A DNA stretch of 36,468 bases from positions 1-36,468 of the forward strand of contig JABMOK010000142.1 in NCBI GenBank assembly GCA_013204155.1, in the 5' to 3' direction. The position numbers were made by a program, and so were the translations under genes. The stretch is from Pseudohongiella sp. Lineage in GTDB: Bacteria; Pseudomonadota; Gammaproteobacteria; Pseudomonadales; Pseudohongiellaceae. The notes beneath the pieces are model-generated. The model was not told the DNA's origin. It was given only the letters and a program-made list of their open reading frames with translations, and made no database searches. Positions 34,253-36,468 of this stretch are shown here, one piece after another (the first letter of the stretch is position 1; every line of letters starts with the position of its first letter).

Positions 34253-35302
34253 CTAGGTAATTGGGCTCTCTGTGCCCGGGGACGATATCGGTGCGGGCGC
34301 ATGCTCTTCGGTAAATTCATCAACTTTATCGATCACATCCTGCACGTGTTCGAAACGGGCGATATGAAACAGCGCATCACCTTCATTCACCAGTGGCAGA
34401 TTGGTGCGGCCGATGACGATACCACTGTATGAAGAAGTCACCTGAACTTCTGCTTCACCGAACGGATCTGCCACCATACCCAGCAAAGTGTCTTTTTTTA
34501 CTCGGCTACCGAGCGACACCATGGCACGAAGAATACCGCTTTCCGGTGCACGAACCCAGAAACTGGAACGCGCCATCACCGGCTCGCTCCGTCTTTTCGA
34601 TGGACTGCGAAATGGCAGCATCTCCAGAGCACGCATCACGTTGATGATGCCTTTGACACCCGCACGGATTGAAACCTCATCAAAGCGCAATGCTTCACCG
34701 GCTTCATACAGCAACATCGGAATGCCATATTCTGCGGCAGACTCGCGTAATGAGCCATCGCGCAGATTGGAGGATATAATGACGGGTACATCAAACGCTC
34801 TGGCTAATCTATCGGTTTCGGCATCGTCCATGTTGGCGCGGATCTGCGGCAGATTATCGCGGTGAAGCGCTCCGGTGTGAATGTCGATGCCATGGGTGCT
34901 CTGACAGACAATTTCCTGCATAAACAGGTTGGCAACGCGTGCAGCTAATGAGCCTGTTTCCGTACCTGGAAATGATCGGTTGAGGTCGCGCCTGTCGGGC
35001 AGATAACGTGAGTGATTGATCACGCCATGAATGTTGACGATGGGCACGGCGATGATGGTTCCCCGCATTCGTTTCAAAGCCGGAAGCTTCAACAGGCGGC
35101 GAATGATCTCAATGCCGTTGATTTCATCACCATGAATCGCAGCGCTGATAAACAGCCGTGGGCCGGATTTCTTCCCTCTGACAACGTGCACCGGCATGGT
35201 CATCGGCGCATGGGTATATAAACGACCTGCAGGCAACTCGACCGTGGTGCGGGTGCCTGGCGCGAAGGTGATACCATTAATCGTCAAGGGTGTATCAGGC
35301 AT
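34253..35302 (-). CDS. Succinylglutamate desuccinylase/aspartoacylase-family metallohydrolase
   Basis: The 349-residue product belongs to the zinc-dependent M14-like AstE/AspA family. Zinc ligands are H57 and E60 in AAIHGDEINGIE, and H142 in GIDIHTG. The substrate-binding DLNRSFPG (106-113) and the catalytic-site LLYEAGEALRFDE are also seen. The C-terminal domain of about 110 residues (SGILRAMVSLGSRVKKD, VTSSYSGIVIGRTNLPLVN) is a lipoyl/barrel-like hammerhead found in this subfamily. It follows rimK by five bases, so the two form an operon. Its substrate is unknown: N-acyl amino acids by family, or possibly the gamma-glutamyl tails made by RimK by context. Confidence 0.9.
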   Translation of the reverse strand: MPDTPLTINGITFAPGTRTTVELPAGRLYTHAPMTMPVHVVRGKKSGPRLFISAAIHGDEINGIEIIRRLLKLPALKRMRGTIIAVPIVNIHGVINHSRYLPDRRDLNRSFPGTETGSLAARVANLFMQEIVCQSTHGIDIHTGALHRDNLPQIRANMDDAETDRLARAFDVPVIISSNLRDGSLRESAAEYGIPMLLYEAGEALRFDEVSIRAGVKGIINVMRALEMLPFRSPSKRRSEPVMARSSFWVRAPESGILRAMVSLGSRVKKDTLLGMVADPFGEAEVQVTSSYSGIVIGRTNLPLVNEGDALFHIARFEHVQDVIDKVDEFTEEHAPAPISSPGTESPIT

Positions 35303-35307
35303 GCGGT

Positions 35308-36213
35308 TTAACCCTTGCCTCGGGTTTTTGTATGATACGGCTTGGCATTTTTTTCGATGAAATCGACGATCATACCGGCGATGTCTTTGCCGGTAGCGTT
35401 TTCTATGCCTTCGAGTCCGGGCGAGGAATTTACCTCCATCACTAAAGGACCCCGTTCCGCGCGCAGAAGATCCACACCCGCGACATTAAGCCCCATAATC
35501 TTCGCCGCGTTAACCGCAGTAGCTCTTTCGACTGGAGTAATCTTGATCAGCGAAGCACTACCACCACGGTGAAGATTCGAACGAAACTCACCGGGCAATG
35601 CCTGGCGTTTCATCGCCGCAACCACTTTGTTTCCTACAACCAGACAGCGTATGTCTGCGCCACCGGCTTCTTTGATATATTCCTGTACCATGATGTTTGC
35701 TTTCAATCCCATGAATGCCTCGATCACGCTTTCGGCCGCTTTTTTGGTTTCCGCCAACACCACACCGATGCCCTGTGTGCCTTCGAGTAATTTGATGACC
35801 AGTGGTGCACCGCCGACCATCTTGATCAGGTCCGGGATATCATCAGGGTGATGTGCGAAACCAGTACTGGGCAAACCAACACCCTTGCGCGAAAGCAATT
35901 GTAAAGAACGCAATTTGTCACGTGAGCGTGAGATCGCAACCGATTCGTTGAGCGGGAACGCACCCATCATCTCAAACTGCCGCAACACGGCGGTGCCATA
36001 AAAAGTCACGGATGCGCCAATGCGAGGAATCACCGCATCAAACGCAGACAAGATGGTGCCTTTGATATGCACCTCGGGTTTGCTCGGCACTACCTCCATA
36101 TAAGAACGCAATACATCGAGCACTATCGGTTCATGGCCTCTCTGTTCGCAGGCCTCTAACAGCCGGCGGGTCGAATAAAGTTTTTTGTTACGGGATAAGA
36201 TGGCGATTTTCAT
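35308..36213 (-). CDS. rimK: RimK, ribosomal protein S6 L-glutamate ligase (ATP-grasp)
   Basis: The 301-residue product is nearly the E. coli RimK length (300) and matches it throughout: [48 protein letters not shown], then the ATP-grasp core [45 protein letters not shown], and the metal/ATP site [14 protein letters not shown]. RimK adds glutamate residues to the C-terminus of ribosomal protein S6, and can make poly-alpha-glutamate. ATG at 36213 has a GAGG about 11 bases upstream. It is the first gene of a two-gene operon with the AstE-like hydrolase. An octamer tandem repeat lies 150-210 bp upstream. Confidence 0.95.
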   Translation of the reverse strand: MKIAILSRNKKLYSTRRLLEACEQRGHEPIVLDVLRSYMEVVPSKPEVHIKGTILSAFDAVIPRIGASVTFYGTAVLRQFEMMGAFPLNESVAISRSRDKLRSLQLLSRKGVGLPSTGFAHHPDDIPDLIKMVGGAPLVIKLLEGTQGIGVVLAETKKAAESVIEAFMGLKANIMVQEYIKEAGGADIRCLVVGNKVVAAMKRQALPGEFRSNLHRGGSASLIKITPVERATAVNAAKIMGLNVAGVDLLRAERGPLVMEVNSSPGLEGIENATGKDIAGMIVDFIEKNAKPYHTKTRGKG

Positions 36214-36344
36214 TATTTTGAGCCTCAGGCAATGGGTTTTATTCCGAACCCCCGCGCTCGTGATTGCTGCATGCTTTCGGTGTGGCTATCACATCCGTTC
36301 GGCTGCTATGAGGATAGTCCAGACATGGAACTATTGGTTTGGGC

Positions 36345-36350
36345 AGTATA
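36345..36350 (-). promoter_or_regulatory. Candidate -10 element upstream of rimK
   Basis: On the minus strand TATACT (one mismatch to TATAAT) lies about 130 bp before the rimK ATG. A -35 at 17 bp would fall inside the adjacent octamer repeat, which has no good TTGACA match, so the call is tentative. Confidence 0.25.
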
Positions 36351-36356
36351 ACAATA

Positions 36357-36424
36357 CTTATTCTCTTATTCTCTTATTCTCTTATTCTCTTATTCTCTTA
36401 TTCTCTTATTCTCTTATTCTCTTA
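36357..36424. repeat. Tandem octamer repeat, 8.5 copies
   Basis: TTCTCTTA is repeated eight times without change from 36361 to 36424, preceded by half a unit (CTTA, 36357-36360). The 8-bp unit is not a multiple of three and lies outside any convincing gene, upstream of rimK. It is a simple sequence repeat of the slipped-strand type. Confidence 0.95.
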
Positions 36425-36468
36425 TAATCGAATAAAAATATAAGTAGTAATAGCGAAAATACCAGAAC

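Noticed and set aside
34033-34323. 96-codon minus-strand frame downstream of the AstE-like gene
   Set aside because: It overlaps the end of a well-supported gene in another frame, has no recognisable family or ribosome binding site, and its last codons come from the GGGGTCAGAGTAAAA repeat.
36185-36427. 80-codon plus-strand frame ending in a repetitive Leu/Ser/Tyr-rich tail
   Set aside because: The tail is a translation of the octamer repeat, and the start lies inside antisense rimK sequence.

Overview
The window looks like chromosomal DNA of a free-living, aerobic, probably marine gammaproteobacterium. This rests on gene content alone: a ydbH-ynbE-ydbL operon, rimK, a DUF2835 protein, a UspE-type tandem stress protein and RecQ with a close E. 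coli-like architecture are together typical of Gammaproteobacteria. The genus cannot be fixed from the sequence. No rRNA, tRNA, CRISPR array, prophage or complete insertion sequence was seen. The mobile-DNA traces are a decayed IS3-type fragment, one MITE-like element and scattered short repeats.

Layout. 1-4.5 kb: 3' truncated isoprenylcysteine methyltransferase-like membrane protein (-), divergent two-domain universal stress protein (+), RlmI/RlmK-like methyltransferase (-), an IS3 orfA relic, a secreted amidohydrolase (-) and a DUF2835 protein (-). 4.7-7.2 kb: a two-gene secreted operon (-) of a c-type haem domain fused to a PHM-like copper fold, plus an unassigned exported partner, closed by a strong terminator. 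7.6-10.7 kb: a divergent 1018-residue hybrid histidine kinase whose sensor is a type-1 periplasmic-binding-protein fold with no visible signal peptide or membrane segment. 10.9-14.0 kb: a MarR-EmrA-EmrB style drug-efflux operon with a SlyA-like operator over its promoter. 14.1-15.9 kb: recQ.

16.3-24.7 kb is a periplasmic redox/sulfur/copper region: soxC-soxD like sulfane dehydrogenase pair, a DUF5916 outer-membrane-barrel protein, a Met-rich exported protein of unknown function, a CueO-like multicopper oxidase, and (convergent) a two-subunit YeeE/YedE sulfur-transport pair. The rest of a Sox system (soxXYZAB) is absent from the window, so the substrate of SoxCD here is open. 24.7-30.6 kb: a MITE-like repeat, a TARG1-like macrodomain protein (-), a Na+/phosphate cotransporter with PhoU-like tail (+), then the ydbH-ynbE-ydbL operon (+) for phospholipid movement between inner and outer membrane. 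30.7-36.2 kb, all on the minus strand: fatty-acid hydroxylase/sterol-desaturase family protein, AAC(3)-family acetyltransferase, PQQ-dependent soluble sugar dehydrogenase with a perfect 22-bp terminator, and a rimK plus aspartoacylase/succinylglutamate-desuccinylase-like operon.

Two tandem repeats stand out: six copies of a 13-mer that supplies the 3' end of one YeeE/YedE gene, and more than eight copies of an octamer upstream of rimK. The most unusual protein architectures are the cytosolic-PBP hybrid kinase and the cytochrome-PHM fusion, which are divergently arranged about one 414-bp intergenic region.
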